Of a DNA stretch of 64,000 bases, positions 45,405-57,168 are shown in pieces. A model generated the notes under the pieces. It did no database searches. It was not told the DNA's origin and worked only from the letters and a program-made list of their open reading frames with translations. Origin of the DNA: Liopterus haemorrhoidalis. Taxonomy: Eukaryota > Arthropoda > Insecta > Coleoptera > Dytiscidae. Positions within the stretch are counted from its first letter, which is position 1; each line of letters opens with the position of its first letter. The stretch is taken from NCBI GenBank assembly GCA_963971575.1, contig OZ020611.1:226540260-226604259 (forward strand). The letters are read 5' to 3'. A program made the position numbers and the translations under genes.

Positions 45405-46101
45405 CAGTCGATTCCGCTTAATCGGAAAACATCGGGACATTTTGTTCCGATTAAGCGGCTAGCCCAATTATCCGAAGTTCCATAAAAATTATAAGCTTAG
45501 TATTTTTTGATATTTTATTTGAAAAATTGCACAAATCTATACAAATACATACATATTAAACCAGTGGCGAAAGGAAACCTCCGCTAGACTTGCCCTCACA
45601 AAAAAAAAAAAATTAAAAAAAATGTAAACTAAAAAAAAAAAAAATTTTTAAATATTTAGATAAATCTTCAAAAATACATCAAATTATGTTCTATACAAAT
45701 TTTTGTCCAAGGCTTGCTTTACTAGTTACGAATTAATTATCATGACCATGGAAACGTTACATATAAGTATGAAAAAATTGAGACTTGGAAAAATTTTAAA
45801 TAATTTTACAAAAATTTTTCGAAATTTTTCGTTTTATCAAAAAACGTCTCAAATAAAAGTTATTATTTATTGCATTTATAGTAACTTTTGTTCAATAAAT
45901 TTTTTCGAAATATTTTTCTGTTGCTAAATATTCGCAAAAATATTAAAATCGACACGAGTAAACTCCCATTTCTAGTCAACCGATTTTCATAAAAAACAAT
46001 AGGGTTCTTCCTATTTAATAGGAGAATTTTTTAGTACCAGAACGAACTCTTTAAGTTAAACCGTTTTTGAGTTATCGTGTATACACACAGACAGACAGAC
46101 A

Positions 46102-46152
<51 letters not shown>

Positions 46153-46860
46153 GGACGGCACTTCGAAAATAGGTTTTTTGGATTCCCTGGACCATGAAAC
46201 GTGGTCATCCGTCAAAATCTCGACATCGAAAATTTTCGCGATTACAATACTGTCCCCTTATATATTAAGGTCGGGCAAGTAAAAATTATGTACGAACTTC
46301 ATAATAAAAAATTCTGAAAGAAAAATAATGATCAAACTTAAATTAAATTATGTATTCTGCAAGAATTCCTCCAAAGTGGTTTGCTTTCTGTTTTTGAAGG
46401 GATTGTAGTTGTACAAAATCAGCGCAAATATTTAATGCTGACATGGGACTCCGTCATTCCCTTCTTGCATAAAATAACGCTGTAATCTATCGCCAAATCT
46501 AAGATTTTGATGTTTTGATTTAGAGCCTTCGACAATTGCGTCCTCACGTTCTCGTCACAACACGGTAAATTGGTGTCAATTGTCGAAAATTCAAGACAAT
46601 TAACAACTTGTGAAATTTCATTTTCCTCGTCACTGCTGTGCTCTGGAATCTCTGTAGATTTTAAACCACTATACCCAAAACAATTTTATCTTGTGCTGGT
46701 TGTGCTGATATTCACATGATTACTGATTAAACGGAATATAGTCCCGAAAAAGCGAAGTAAATTTGTGTTATTTCCTCGGATTTGTTATCGTTCTTTAGGA
46801 TTTGTTCCTAATAAGCAGCTGTCCCGATTAACCGATGTCTTGATTAAGCGAAATCGACTG
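45405..46860. mobile_element. Tigger/pogo-like element with TA duplication
   Basis: The left end CAGTCGATTCCGCTTAATCG and the right end GATTAAGCGAAATCGACTG are the typical Tigger terminal repeats. TA flanks both ends (45403-45404, 46861-46862). Near both ends further GATTAA and AACGGAAT motifs repeat. A family B relative (45716-46280) is inserted. A minus-strand stretch at 46330-46680 may be a decayed transposase 3' end (an SSDEENEISQVVNC region), which is uncertain. Confidence 0.85.
45716..46280 (-). repeat. Diverged family B relative, copy B6
   Basis: On the minus strand the second half matches family B closely (ATCGGTTGACTAGAAATGGG, GTTTACTCGTGTCGATTTTA, GTAACGTTTCCATGGTCATG). The 5' part is a distinct subfamily (ATATATAAGGGGACAGTATT, GATGTCGAGATTTTGACGG), with a (CA)n/GACA core on the plus strand at 46087-46150. 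The 3' end beyond the ATGGTCATGATAA block is missing. Confidence 0.65.
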
Positions 46861-46869
46861 TATTTATGT

Positions 46870-48170
46870 TATTATTTCCATTTCAAAGATTTTTCATATA
46901 AATGTTAGATTTTTAAAATTATGATCTAAAAAACAATGTTCAGGTCACTTCTAATGTCTCAATATATAGTGTTGCCACATGCGATTTCTAATGTATTTGT
47001 CTACACTAGTAATAAAAATGAACTGGAAAAGGGTGGAAAAGGGTGAACTGGAACATTGAAAACTCAAAGATAAGCTTATCTCTGAGTTCAATGACCGGAC
47101 AATATGATGTGTTTTTTATTAATTTTAAATTGTTATTTTATATCGTGACTATTAACTAAGCTCTGATGAAGATTTAAATTAAATCGAAACGTAAGCGAAA
47201 TTAATAAATTTGTTTTATTTTCTGACTGGTCTCAATCCCATTACCTTCAACTATAATTACTACTTACGGACGTTACTCATCTAATCAAGATTAAAATTAA
47301 CGTTCTTAATTATGAAACTAAATTACTAATAAAAAATATTGGTCAAAATTGAATATTTCGCAAGCAAATAAAAATATAAATAGAACATTTCATAGAGAGG
47401 TCAGTAAACAGCAATGGTAATAATTTAGAATGGGGCACCCAAAATATTTTTTTTTTAACGACCGATGTTTGATCTATCTGTAGCTCGGAGCTTAATAAAA
47501 AAAATATACGAAATAAAATATATTTAATTTTCAAGTTATACCTACTTGAAAGTATGATTTGAAAACGAAATATTTTTAATTATTTTGATTTTTATTATTG
47601 TCAACTTTGGATATCAAATTTTTTCTTCAACTTACACATCGCGTTTTCGTAAAAAATCGTGTTCCCTCTACCTCGGTACATCGTGTATATCAATTCTAAA
47701 TATGTTTCACGGGCCAGATTGAATTGGATTGGGGGCCAGATATTTAAAAATCACAGAAGATGGGTGGTAGAAATTCTGAAAATTCTTTGAGAATGTGGGG
47801 AAGCATTTCTAAATATAAATTACGGACAGGGAGAGCGGAGAAATTCCGAAAATCTTTTGAGGATGAGAGGGGGTAATGATTCAAAAACAAGAGGCATAAA
47901 TTTCGTGTGAGCTATTTGAAACTTACTGCTGAGTCCAATTCGGCCCGCGGGCCGCAAGCTAGGCACCATTGCAGTATATGTATCAGAGAGTCTTAGTGCA
48001 GTATATTATCAGATGTCTTCCCGAATATTTTACTCACCAGCGTCGTAAACGCTTCTTTCGATAATGAATACTTTGTAATTCTGGTCAAACGTTTTGTTTC
48101 AAAGTTAGGTTAAGCTCCACCTGTCAGACATAAAATATCCATAAAATATAATACAACATAGATATCGTCA
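46870..48170. other. Unassigned stretch with palindrome and hAT-like end
   Basis: 47056-47091 is a 36-bp near-perfect palindrome centred on AAGCTT. 47163-47190 is a hammerhead-like motif. At 47704-47735 and 47938-47970, GGGCCAGATTGAATTGGA and TCCAATTCGGCCCGCGGGCC are inverted relatives typical of a hAT subterminal zone ending ACCATTG. No gene. Confidence 0.4.
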
Positions 48171-48179
48171 ACACAATAT

Positions 48180-48389
48180 TTATAAAAATAAAATTAGCAT
48201 ACTCGTCGACTTTATATCATTCTTTAATTTTTTGCTTTCTCTTGGGGCATGAACTCCAGTCTTAATAACATCTTTCCCAAAGAATCTAAAATGAAACTTT
48301 TGTCCATCCCTGTAACTAGATTGATTGTAGTTCTGGGCGCCAACGCGCTTTACTACAGGCGCCACTGTAGCGCGACGCCGGGACGCCAT
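48180..48389 (-). CDS. Small unassigned ORF
   Basis: 69 codons from an ATG at 48389, beginning MASRRRATVAPVVKRVGAQN, basic at the N-terminus. The 5' part lies in a locally GC-rich patch (48330-48400), unlike the flanks. I do not recognise the family and see no splice partners or polyadenylation signal that fits. It may equally be a chance ORF in transposon debris. Confidence 0.2.
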   Translation of the reverse strand: MASRRRATVAPVVKRVGAQNYNQSSYRDGQKFHFRFFGKDVIKTGVHAPRESKKLKNDIKSTSMLILFL

Positions 48390-48394
48390 GGAGC

Positions 48395-49690
48395 GTCTCT
48401 AGTATACCAGCATGAGGTTACAGTGTGAGTAAGGACGCGAATCCTTGTATTTGGACGATGCCCTGCGTATCTTTATGGTTTTATATAACAGTTATCGGGC
48501 AAGAAGGACGAGAGGACATGAAGAGGTGACAGGGGTAAGGCAGATAAACATCAGAATAAATACTGTGCTTTAAATGGTTTTGTTTTAGAAAACTTTAGGG
48601 TTTTAAGAGGTTTACTTTTGTTTTATTAGCTTAAATTAGGTTAGGATTTAATTGTTTTTTTACTTCTTCTGTGTTCTTTCAATTGTTTTCTTTTTCCAGA
48701 TAAGTATCTTCCCTTCTCTTTCTTTTTGAGACGGTCAATCGGGTTGAATTTTGGCGTCACACAACTCCACTATTTAATGTCAAGTTTAGATATTCTTTTA
48801 GTTGATCTCTTCACATTTTGCAAAGCCATCGATTGGCCGATGGACAAAGGCGCAACATTTTGTCTTGGGGTAGGCTAAATCATAATTCTTAGTGGGGGGA
48901 GGGGGAGCAAACTCGAGTCTAAATCCATGCGAATGAAACTTATGATATAAAGATCAATTTCTGTTCGTCTGTTTTTTTATGCAAAGCTAAACAGATGGAC
49001 AAATTATCACTAAATTTATTACAGGGCGGATGAAATAATTCGAGAGGGTTCCATCTTCGTCTATGTGCCCTTAGGGGATAAACTATCAGTTTCGTACTTT
49101 CCGTGCAGTTTGAATTGATTACGTAGGTTAAACCTTAAGAGATAGATTGACATAATTTTTGAATATTTGAATTTCAGATGTTACAATTTTACTTCGAATA
49201 ATGAATATTCAAATATTATTGCCAGTTTATTTGCTAGCTGCAAGTGTAGATTTCACGACTACGCTAAAATTACTTTTCGCTTGCATCTGATGATAATAAA
49301 CCGTTATGACTCTACGTAACAGACCAATAGGTTAAAATTAGAAAAAGAATGTAGAAGAAACAAATGTAAATAGAACATATTTTATTAATATAATATATTT
49401 ATTTATCGACCAAGATACAAAATGAAACATTGTTTTTGGTCAGACACATTACAAATTACAAAACCTTTTAAAATATACAAACACAATATGCAGAATAAGG
49501 TAAAAGTACGTTATAGAAATATCACCCAACATGGAAAATACTTAAATATACAAACAGATTAAATACAGTAAAAATAAAATATTTTCAGCAGGGCACGTAT
49601 TTACCTCATAGCATATCTGCAGCATATTGTTCATATATTTGACTTGTGTAAAATCGTCAAAAGAATATATTGGATTTTTCAGTAAATAAT
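48395..49690. other. Unassigned stretch
   Basis: No supported gene, repeat pair or tandem array was found. Confidence 0.4.
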
Positions 49691-49706
49691 TCTTGATAAT
49701 TCTTTT

Positions 49707-49828
49707 TTAGGGTTTTGTAGGTATGTCCACAAAAAACCCTTATAACGTCACTCATGTGTCTGTCTGTACGGTTCAAATTGTAGCCAAACTTAACATAGAA
49801 TGTTGAAATTTGGCAATTTTACATTACG
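49707..49828 (+). repeat. Family A 5' end fragment, copy A9
   Basis: AGGGTTTTGTAGGTATGTCC, then TTATAACGTCACTCATGTGT, a short GTCTGTCTGT core and TTGAAATTTGGCA. It stops abruptly at 49828, where unrelated sequence carrying a transposase relic begins. Confidence 0.7.
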
Positions 49829-49857
49829 TATCCCAACTGTTGTAAAATTGTTTTAAT

Positions 49858-50178
49858 TCTACAACAGATTTAGTACGTGTTCGTTTCTTTTCGGGCTACT
49901 TACAGCTTCACCTCTCGATTGTTGTGCAGCGATTTTATTCACTTTAGAAATGCTGACATCTAATGCAGCAGCAGCTCTCTAAAAAGTTAATTACCAATTG
50001 TTTGTAGAAAAATATTCATGTCAAAAGACATACATAGATATAAACAAAATTTAATATTTACTTACATCTACACACATCTCAAAACCAATAAAGGTCCAGC
50101 ATTATCTCGCTCTCTTTCAAAATAATTAATAAGAGACAAAACCATCCTTTGAGCGCGGCTACTAAGAGCTTTCGGCAT
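49858..50178 (-). pseudogene. Tc1/mariner-type transposase N-terminus with intron-like gap
   Basis: From ATG at 50178: MPKALSSRAQRMVLSLINYF ERERDNAGPLLVL. Then GTAAGT (50065-50060) and a TTTTTAG acceptor (near 49979) bracket an intron-like gap of about 87 bp. It resumes RAAAALDVSISKVNKIAAQQ SRGEAVSSP. This resembles the helix-turn-helix N-termini of insect DDE_3 (Tc1/mariner superfamily) transposases, where 'NGGPLLPLxxVxERVAxALGIS' is common. A TAG lies 2 codons before the donor, and a 1-base loss shifts the KKRTRTKSVVELKQF stretch downstream. The catalytic domain is absent. Confidence 0.6.
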
Positions 50179-50399
50179 TTTTATTACAATAATATTTGAT
50201 TTAATGTAAAATAAAGTTTAACCCCACTTAGATGTCAAATCTGACTTGAAAACGTTTGAACAGTACAATCTAAATGTGACAACGTGTAAAAACGTTACCA
50301 ACATTCAGTAAAAAAATGTATCAACTGAACGAAATGAAATACATGAACGAAAACATTATGTATTTAATAAAATCAGCGATTAAAAATAAAAAAGACTTT

Positions 50400-51318
50400 T
50401 TTAGGATTTTGTAAGTATGACCACCAAAAAACCCTTATATCGTCACTTATGTGTCTCTCTGTCTATCTGACTGTCTGTCTATCTGACTGTCTGTCTATCT
50501 GACTGTCTGTCTATCGGATTGTCTGTGTGTCTCTCTGACTGTCAGTCTGTCTGTCCGGTAGAAATTAAAAAAAATCTCTTTCAGGACATTGATTAAGAAA
50601 CAAAAAGTAGTTTTTTAAAATTCTTTCTTAATACGATTTTAGCCAAAAAAGTGCTAAAAAAGTTCTTGTCCCGCTCCCTTTTACTCAAACGACTTAAACT
50701 AAAAATGATAATTTGAAAAAAATAAAAAGTAACGTACATTGATCTGAGCCGGAAACATACGAGAGGAATTTTTAATCAGATTGCGTTTTTGTAGTTTTTG
50801 TTTTTTTGACAAAATTAATTAATTTTCTATTTCAGGGCTAAATTATGGCTGATAATGTTATGGATTTTTTGTATTTATGGCTAAGATAGTGTTTTTTTGA
50901 AATTAAAAATATATTTAAAAAAATTTAACAGCTGAGGACTGAGTTTTGGACACCACACTACACTTTACACTGTAGACTTTACAGTGTAGACCAGTGTTTC
51001 TCAAACTTTTGACAGTTGCGGACCACCAACATCAAGAAAAAATGTTTTTTTGCTAAAAGGCCCATTATTAATAATAATAATGAAATTTTGTGTTCACGGA
51101 CCATCAAGAACTGACTCGCGGACCACCAGTGGTCCACGGACCACAGTTTGAGAGATATTGGTGTAGACTATAGTGTGTAGCGTTCAGTTTAAATAACTAA
51201 TAAAAATGATTATTAAAAAACAAATATTTTGATGTGATTATAGAACAAATATTCCTTGACATCCAGTATTATGTTGGCTTCTTACACTTGTTAAAGACTA
51301 GAAAATCCTGACAAAATT
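50400..51318 (+). repeat. Family A repeat, near full length, copy A10
   Basis: AGGATTTTGTAAGTATGACC starts it. The microsatellite core is a mixed GTCTATCTGACT array (50455-50560). The 3' part 'gaacaaatattccttgacatccagtattatgttggcttcttacac' matches A2 and A3, ending near AAATCCTGAC. A hAT MITE (50992-51160) is inserted. The terminal stem-loop is lost because a family B 3' piece abuts. Confidence 0.7.
50992..51160. mobile_element. hAT MITE with exact 8-bp duplication
   Basis: The ends CAGTGTTTCTCAAAC and GTTTGAGAGATATTG are inverted. GTGTAGAC is duplicated exactly at 50984-50991 and 51161-51168, again fitting nTnTAGAn. The right part has the palindromic 'gcggaccaccagtggtccacgg'. 169 bp. Confidence 0.92.
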
Positions 51319-51487
51319 TTGAAAAATGTTTCTCAATTTTTTATACTTATATGTAACGTTTCCGTGGTCATGATAAATAATATCTCTGTTAGAAAATATT
51401 AGGCCAAGTTATTTCTACTCTGATGCTAGAATGTATTTTATGCAAGTACTTTATGATTGCGGTCGGTCCTGTGGTGGCCACAGCTAA
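51312..51487 (+). repeat. Family B 3' fragment, copy B7
   Basis: TGTAACGTTTCCGTGGTCAT, TTATTTCTACTCTGATGCTA, the subterminal inverse 'attgcggtcggt' and the CTGTGGTGGCCACAGCTAA terminus are present. The 5' half is missing. Confidence 0.75.
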
Positions 51488-51583
51488 TTTTTTATTATAA
51501 AAATAGAATTATAATCAAAATAAAATTAATATATATGCTCACCCTTCTCAACAATAAATTTTTATTATTTTACGGATATTTTT

Positions 51584-52296
51584 ACCGACCGCCAACATAC
51601 GGAGTGATTATTTAATGGCGAGACGACGTCACTGGAAGTTTTAATAATTTGCCGTTTCATACACATCGTAGCAGGCGATTATGCGCGCATCCGCATAATC
51701 TTTTTTTTCTTCATAATCAAATTTTCTTCAAGGTTATTATAGTCATAGTATTCACCAGTATTTCTGCTAGGAGGCACGTAAAATTCGGTGACGTCGTCTC
51801 GCCATTAAATAATCACTCTGTATATAAGGGAGGTATTGTGATCACACCGATTTTGACATTTCGAGATTTCGATGGATCTCCACGAATTGAGGTCCCTACG
51901 AACTTCATATTTAAGCTTCTCCCATCAATGGCACGAGTTGATCAACTTTTGGTAAAAATCGGTTGACTAGAAATGTGAGTTTACTCGTGGCGATTTTAAG
52001 ATTTTTGCGAATATTTAGCAATTTTAAAAATATTTCGAAAACATTTATTTAACAAAAGTTGCTATAAATGCAATAACTAATAACTTTTATTTAAGACGTT
52101 TTTTGATAAAACGAAAAATTTCGATTTTTTTTTGTAAAGTCTCAATTTTTCATACTTTTGCGTAACGTTTCTATGGTCATGATAAATAATACCTCCGTTA
52201 GAAAATATTGGGCCAAGTTATTTCTACTCTGCTGCTAGAATATATTTTGTTCAAGTACTTTGTGATGGCGGTCGGTCCTGTGGTGGCCACAGCTGA
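51584..52296 (+). repeat. Family B repeat, copy B8, with nested MITE and lost GTCY core
   Basis: ACCGACCGCCAACATA is split from TATAAGGGAGGTATTGTGAT by the MITE at 51600-51820. The sequence passes directly from GAGGTCCCTAC to GAACTTCATATTTAAGC, so the microsatellite and about 140 bp around it were deleted. The 3' end has GATGGCGGTCGGT, the stem-loop and CTGA before a T run. Confidence 0.8.
51600..51820. mobile_element. TA-target MITE nested in family B
   Basis: The ends CGGAGTGATTATTTAATGGC and the inverse GCCATTAAATAATCACTCTG, continuing GAGACGACGTCAC, form arms of about 40 bp. TA is duplicated (51598-51599, 51821-51822); removal restores GCCAACATATATAAGGG, the family B text. 221 bp, Tc1/mariner-type by target. 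Confidence 0.93.
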
Positions 52297-52299
52297 TTT

Positions 52300-53110
52300 T
52301 TTCGAATTAGACTCCCCCGCGCACCAATTTTCAGTGTGCGCGCCTGGGCAAGAAAGACGCATGATTGTCGGTATTAGGGGTTGCTTGGTTATACTTACGA
52401 TATCCTTAGTATTGTTAATATCATGAAATCTTTATATCTTACTTCTTGATTGCAAAGTAAAAGATCGTTCCATTGAAGAAATAACACGTTCAACATTTTC
52501 ATTAATTAAGAAAAACCTTTCACCTATTTTAAATCTAGAAATAATTATAACCTACATTACCCATAACTTTTCACTGTCTACAATTTATGCAATCCACGTC
52601 TCCCTATCACAAAAAAATTACATTGAAAATTTGGGAAAATCGCCAACAACACATATCTCTCTCTATAACCGTTGACTGTAAACTGAAACTGGTACGTGAG
52701 TTTTCTTTGCCACTAACATATTTCAGTAAGATAGGACGACTAGAGAGACGCTGAAAACTAAATGTGAAATGACCTTTCGATTATTCTAGGGGTTACTGAC
52801 TTCAAGTGTTAGGTAAAGTAAACATTTTTATAAGTTTCTCTAGTATATTATATCAGAGAAAAGTTTCAGTTAAGATATTTTGTTTTAAAATGTGATTTGT
52901 ATAGTTTTTCATGGAAATCTTTGGAAAAAACTTTTCTAATCAGAAATTTCAAAGAGTGATACGAAGTTTTTTATTAGGTTTGTTTGGAGGTTAGACTATT
53001 TACCTTGAAAGGATAATAACATAAAAGGATAAAAGGAAAATAGAATTAATATAAAGGATGAGCAAAACATTATAAATAATTATCCGTCTTAGGTTTCACA
53101 TGTCTAGCCA
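52300..53110. other. Unassigned stretch
   Basis: 'gcgcaccaattttcagtgtgcgcgc' near 52320 can form a GCGCAC/GTGCGC hairpin. No gene, TIR pair or array. Confidence 0.4.
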
Positions 53111-53118
53111 AAAGCAAT

Positions 53119-53358
53119 GCAAGCCTGTGGCCGCAAGCCTTAAATCGTTTGTACTTGTTGTTTGACCTCTAAGCAGAGTATGGACGTGAATTCAACTCCT
53201 GCTTATGTCAAATAATTTGTGTGAAAAATATTTATGCAAATTACAGGTTCTGCTTAGCCAGTCGCAATCGGATATAAACTGTACATATGTACGCAAAATA
53301 AGGACGTAATACTGACCATATTACTCCTGTATGTACACAGATTGAAAATATGATCATC
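53119..53358 (+). mobile_element. tRNA-derived SINE, family C copy 2
   Basis: Collinear with 1470-1768 from AAGCCTGT through TTAAATCGTTTG, the B-box-like 'aattcaactcctgc', CTTATGTCAAATAATTTGTG, ACAGGTTCTGCTTAGCC and CGTAATACTGACCATATTAC. It ends GATTGAAAATATGATCAT. Confidence 0.65.
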
Positions 53359-53359
53359 T

Positions 53360-55620
53360 TTATTAAATGGTGATACATTAACATGATTATTATTTAAAGC
53401 CATCGGTTTACCGTCTTTTTTTTGCATTTGCTGTCCACTACATTTGCTTTGCATTTTGCAATACAGACTGACAAGTTTTTTTTATTGCGGATATATTTTA
53501 TAATAAAACATGAATTTAAAAAATAGCACACCATGGGGAGCGCCGTTAGTATATTGTTTTATAACACTGGTCAACAAATTTAAACTTTTTTTTTTGCTGA
53601 CTTAGATCTGATACTTGTTTTTAACTAATTTTGGGGTGCTGATTTCAAAAATGTTAACAGTTTCTGCCTATCACGTGAAATTTTTGTTCTATCGTATTTT
53701 GACTTTTTTCACCTTTTCACGTTCTGATATACGTCTACTTTAATTCCAACTTCGTTCTTGTTGTCCAATATATTTGATAGAAAATTATCATCATTTGGGG
53801 TGCAACATAAGCGTGAAACATTTTATAAACAGTCATCTTGACAAATTTCCTGTCAATCTTGGAGATGTTAGAGATGAACAGGGTGAACGTTTCCATCAGG
53901 ATTTCGAAGAGATGGAGAGACGTTATTAAGGAAGGTGGGATACTCACATGATGGCTGACTACTGTTGGAGTATTAAAAGAGACTTATCGGTAATGGTGCA
54001 CTCCAGAAGATCTTACAAACGACCATTTAATCCTTAAATTATTTTGTATTATATATAACCATCGCATATTCGTAAGGTCGTTTGAGTATTTCTCAATAAT
54101 GTATATTTATGACCTACAGATATCCTTCAAAACTCATCGGCATTAATTTACTGCATTCTAAATAAATATTCCCAACCTTAAAAATGTGGGGGCCACAAAA
54201 TTTAGCGAATTTTCAGAGACCGTCCTGGAAAATTCGCTCGAAAGATCAAAAAAGGTTGGGAACCTCTGATCTAATGTGTTAATTTTAGTTACAAGTACCT
54301 AATTTTGGTCAGTTATGCTCGTAATTGACGACTGCAGTGCTTTAAACAGTGAACTTTTTTGGTTACCGACTACTTGCCTGTAACCAAAAGGGCTGTTATT
54401 ACGAAGTACGTCTCTATATGTAAGTCCCTGTTTTTTTTATTGGCTAAAAAATTCGTTTGTTTCTGTCAATATATCAAGGCTGTGTTGTGTTAGGCAAATA
54501 AAACTTGTGTATTTTTCTCTTAAAACAACTAAAGAGATTTATGTTTCAATAAATTATTTTCTAGTAAACTAAGAGAGATTTATTATTTTTTTAGCGAAGA
54601 AGAAACTGATTTGAAAACTTGGAATTACCTTTTTTACGGAATTAAACAGCCATTTTTCATCAAATTGGATGATATATCGTTTTTTTATCTTTTAATTTTT
54701 TCTTCTGACTGATTTGTTTGTTTTATCTCTGCAGACATAACGGATTTAAATAATTATAAATAGTTAGTTCTGTTAATATGAAACTCACATCAATCATGGG
54801 TCTGTGGGAAGCGGCTTTTGCAGCTAAATCACCCGCTCATTACGTTTAATAAAAACATGTCCCAGTATCGAAAACACTCTACCCTCACATTCTCAGCATT
54901 CAGATTGTAGAGTAGCAACTGGATCTTTCGTACAAGAGGATGCACTGGATCTGGATCTTGGATACTGTTCAGAGTGCTCAGCGAGTCCGTCACGTTATTA
55001 CTTGACCGACTTTATTCTGATGAAACAAAACATAGGGTCTTGAATATAGCGTACAGCTCAGCAGTATACAGTATAATTTATTTGTCTTGAAATTATTTGT
55101 GGTTTGAAGAGGAACATCCGTACGTAATAGACTTTGTTGGCTACGAATATTGTCCTTTTGCTTCCTTGACTTGTTAACTTGATAAGTTGTTTTTAACAAA
55201 AAGTATAATATATTAATTTATGAGTACTAATGCAATTTTTCTATTATTCGCAAATTGCCAAATCAAGTATAGCCATTAAAAAACCATCAGACAGACTTAA
55301 ATTAATTTACCCTGAGTTTATTAAGACCATAAATAACCCCATAACAAACCCAATAACCGTATATTTTAACCCAATTAAATAATCTATAAAAAGAATACAG
55401 TTCAATGACTCTAGATCTAAACTGTTGGACGTTAGACAGCTAACAAAATCAACAATGAATCGTTTAGATAAAGTAAATTCGCAACACTTTGCTGTCTATG
55501 CACTCATTCAGTGACACCCAATCTTTTTAATGTAGTTATCAATTTTTAATTTTAAATTATTTGTAAATATATTTATGGATCAGAAAACATATAGTTGTAT
55601 GTGACATAGTTGCAAATAAT
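53360..55620. other. Unassigned stretch with an orphan hAT end
   Basis: 54166-54282 may be a short hAT derivative: 'attcccaaccttaaaaatg' faces 'aaaaggttgggaacctctg'. The octamers next to it do not agree exactly. Elsewhere no coding region or array is supported. Confidence 0.4.
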
Positions 55621-55621
55621 A

Positions 55622-55700
55622 AACCTTAATTGGAAATGAGCTGGACATATTGCGAGATTGGCTAATGGTAAATGGAACAGAAAAATTCTTGAATGAACAC
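55622..55700 (+). pseudogene. RTE LINE C-terminal scrap
   Basis: The reading WAGHIARLANGKWNRKILE followed by a stop is the WxGHIxRxxDxRWxxxxLEW motif near the C-terminus of RTE-type ORFs. It precedes, and belongs to a different element from, the next fragment. Confidence 0.5.
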
Positions 55701-56346
55701 AACGAAACTAAGAATTGCGGCAGACCATTTAGCAAATTGTAGGTTTGAAGCTAATATAGATAAAACTAAAGAGATCAAAATTGGCCCAACCAAAGCAAAT
55801 TTACTATCGAGAATCAGGCAATAAAAAAAGTGAGCAAGTTTTGCTACTTGGGTAGCATTATAAGCAATGATGGTGGCACACTAACCGACGTTCTCCAAAG
55901 AATCTGCAAAGCCCGACAAGCATTTTGCCAGCTTAATGACTTATGGAACAATAACCAGCTGTCCATTCATTCAAAGTTACGAATTTTCAACACCAATGTG
56001 AAGTGGGTGCATCAATACGGCTGTCAAACTTGGAAAATTACCAACCAAATCACTTCTAAAATTAATGTTTTCATCAATCGATGATTGAGACGCATCTTAC
56101 GCGTAAGGTAGTATAATATTTTAATAAACAAAAAGCTCTGGTGTAAAACAAGCAAGGCAGAGATGAAACTTAAAACAAGGAAATCCACACGGCGCTGACA
56201 GGGTCACACCTTGAGCAGAGAAGAGATAAATATGATGGTTTAAGACCGCACTAGAATCGAACCCACTAGGCCAAGGGTGTCAAACTCATTTCAGCCTCGG
56301 GCCATTTTTCTAACAAGTAAAATTTACGCGGGCCGCACGTGATGTA

Positions 56347-57168
56347 CAGGCTATTCCAAACGATTAGGCGGGACTAAATGGAAATTTCGTTCTTTAAGGT
56401 TGTCACGAGAAGGAACCTTGCTTGGATAATTTCAAGTTTAACGTTGGTATGTAAAAATTAAAAATTAACAGTTAAACCATAGAGACGATGACATTTATTA
56501 AAAATTTGAATACATTTTCACATATTTTGAAGACAAAAAAAAAAAATAATAATAATAATAAATGGGAAATTTTTATTAAGAATGACAAAAAATTAAAATT
56601 AAATGAAACGGACATTTTAAATAACAATCAATTTAATCTACAGTCTGTTTCAAACGGTTAGGCGGAACTAAATGGGAATTTCGTTCTTTTAGGTTGTCAC
56701 GAAAAGGGATCTTGCTTGGGTTATTTCATTTTTCACGTTGGAAAGTCACAATTTAAAATTTTAACAATGAAACCATGGAAACGAATGACATGTCAAAATT
56801 AAATTATTATTTTTGATATATTTTAATGACAAAAAAATTAATAAATGGGAAATTTGTATTAAGAATGACACAAAAAATCAAAATATAAAGAAAATGACAA
56901 TTTAAAATGATATTAACCTTAACAAAAAAATGTGTATTGTAAGTATGATTCACAAAGCTTAAACAAAACGGTCGAAAAGCACGATTTAAACGATGAAAGT
57001 AACTAGATTGCAAAATTTAGTTCCGCTTAACCGTTTGGAATAGACTGTAGAATGTGCAATGTGAGTATGATTTACAAAGCTTAAACAAAATGACCAAAAG
57101 TCCAAATTAATAGATAAAAATTACTAGATTTCAAAATCTAGTTCCATCTCAACGTTTGTAATAGCCTA
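56347..57168. mobile_element. TA-target MITE, outer copy
   Basis: The left end CAGGCTATTCCAAACGATTA pairs with the right end CAACGTTTGTAATAGCCTA. TA flanks both ends (56345-56346, 57169-57170). It is split at a TA by a related inner copy. Confidence 0.85.
56641..57047. mobile_element. TA-target MITE, inner copy nested in a relative
   Basis: The ends CAGTCTGTTTCAAACGGTTA and TAACCGTTTGGAATAGACTG are inverted. TA is duplicated at 56639-56640 and 57048-57049. It is 407 bp and clearly related to the outer copy along its length (GGGAATTTCGTTCTT, GGTTGTCACGA, TGATTCACAAAGCTTAAAC). Confidence 0.9.

Noticed and set aside
48320..48345. Retroviral-type primer-binding site (TTGGCGCCCAGAAC on the minus strand)
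   Set aside because: No LTR pair, polypurine tract or gag/pol sequence nearby; a short match is not enough.
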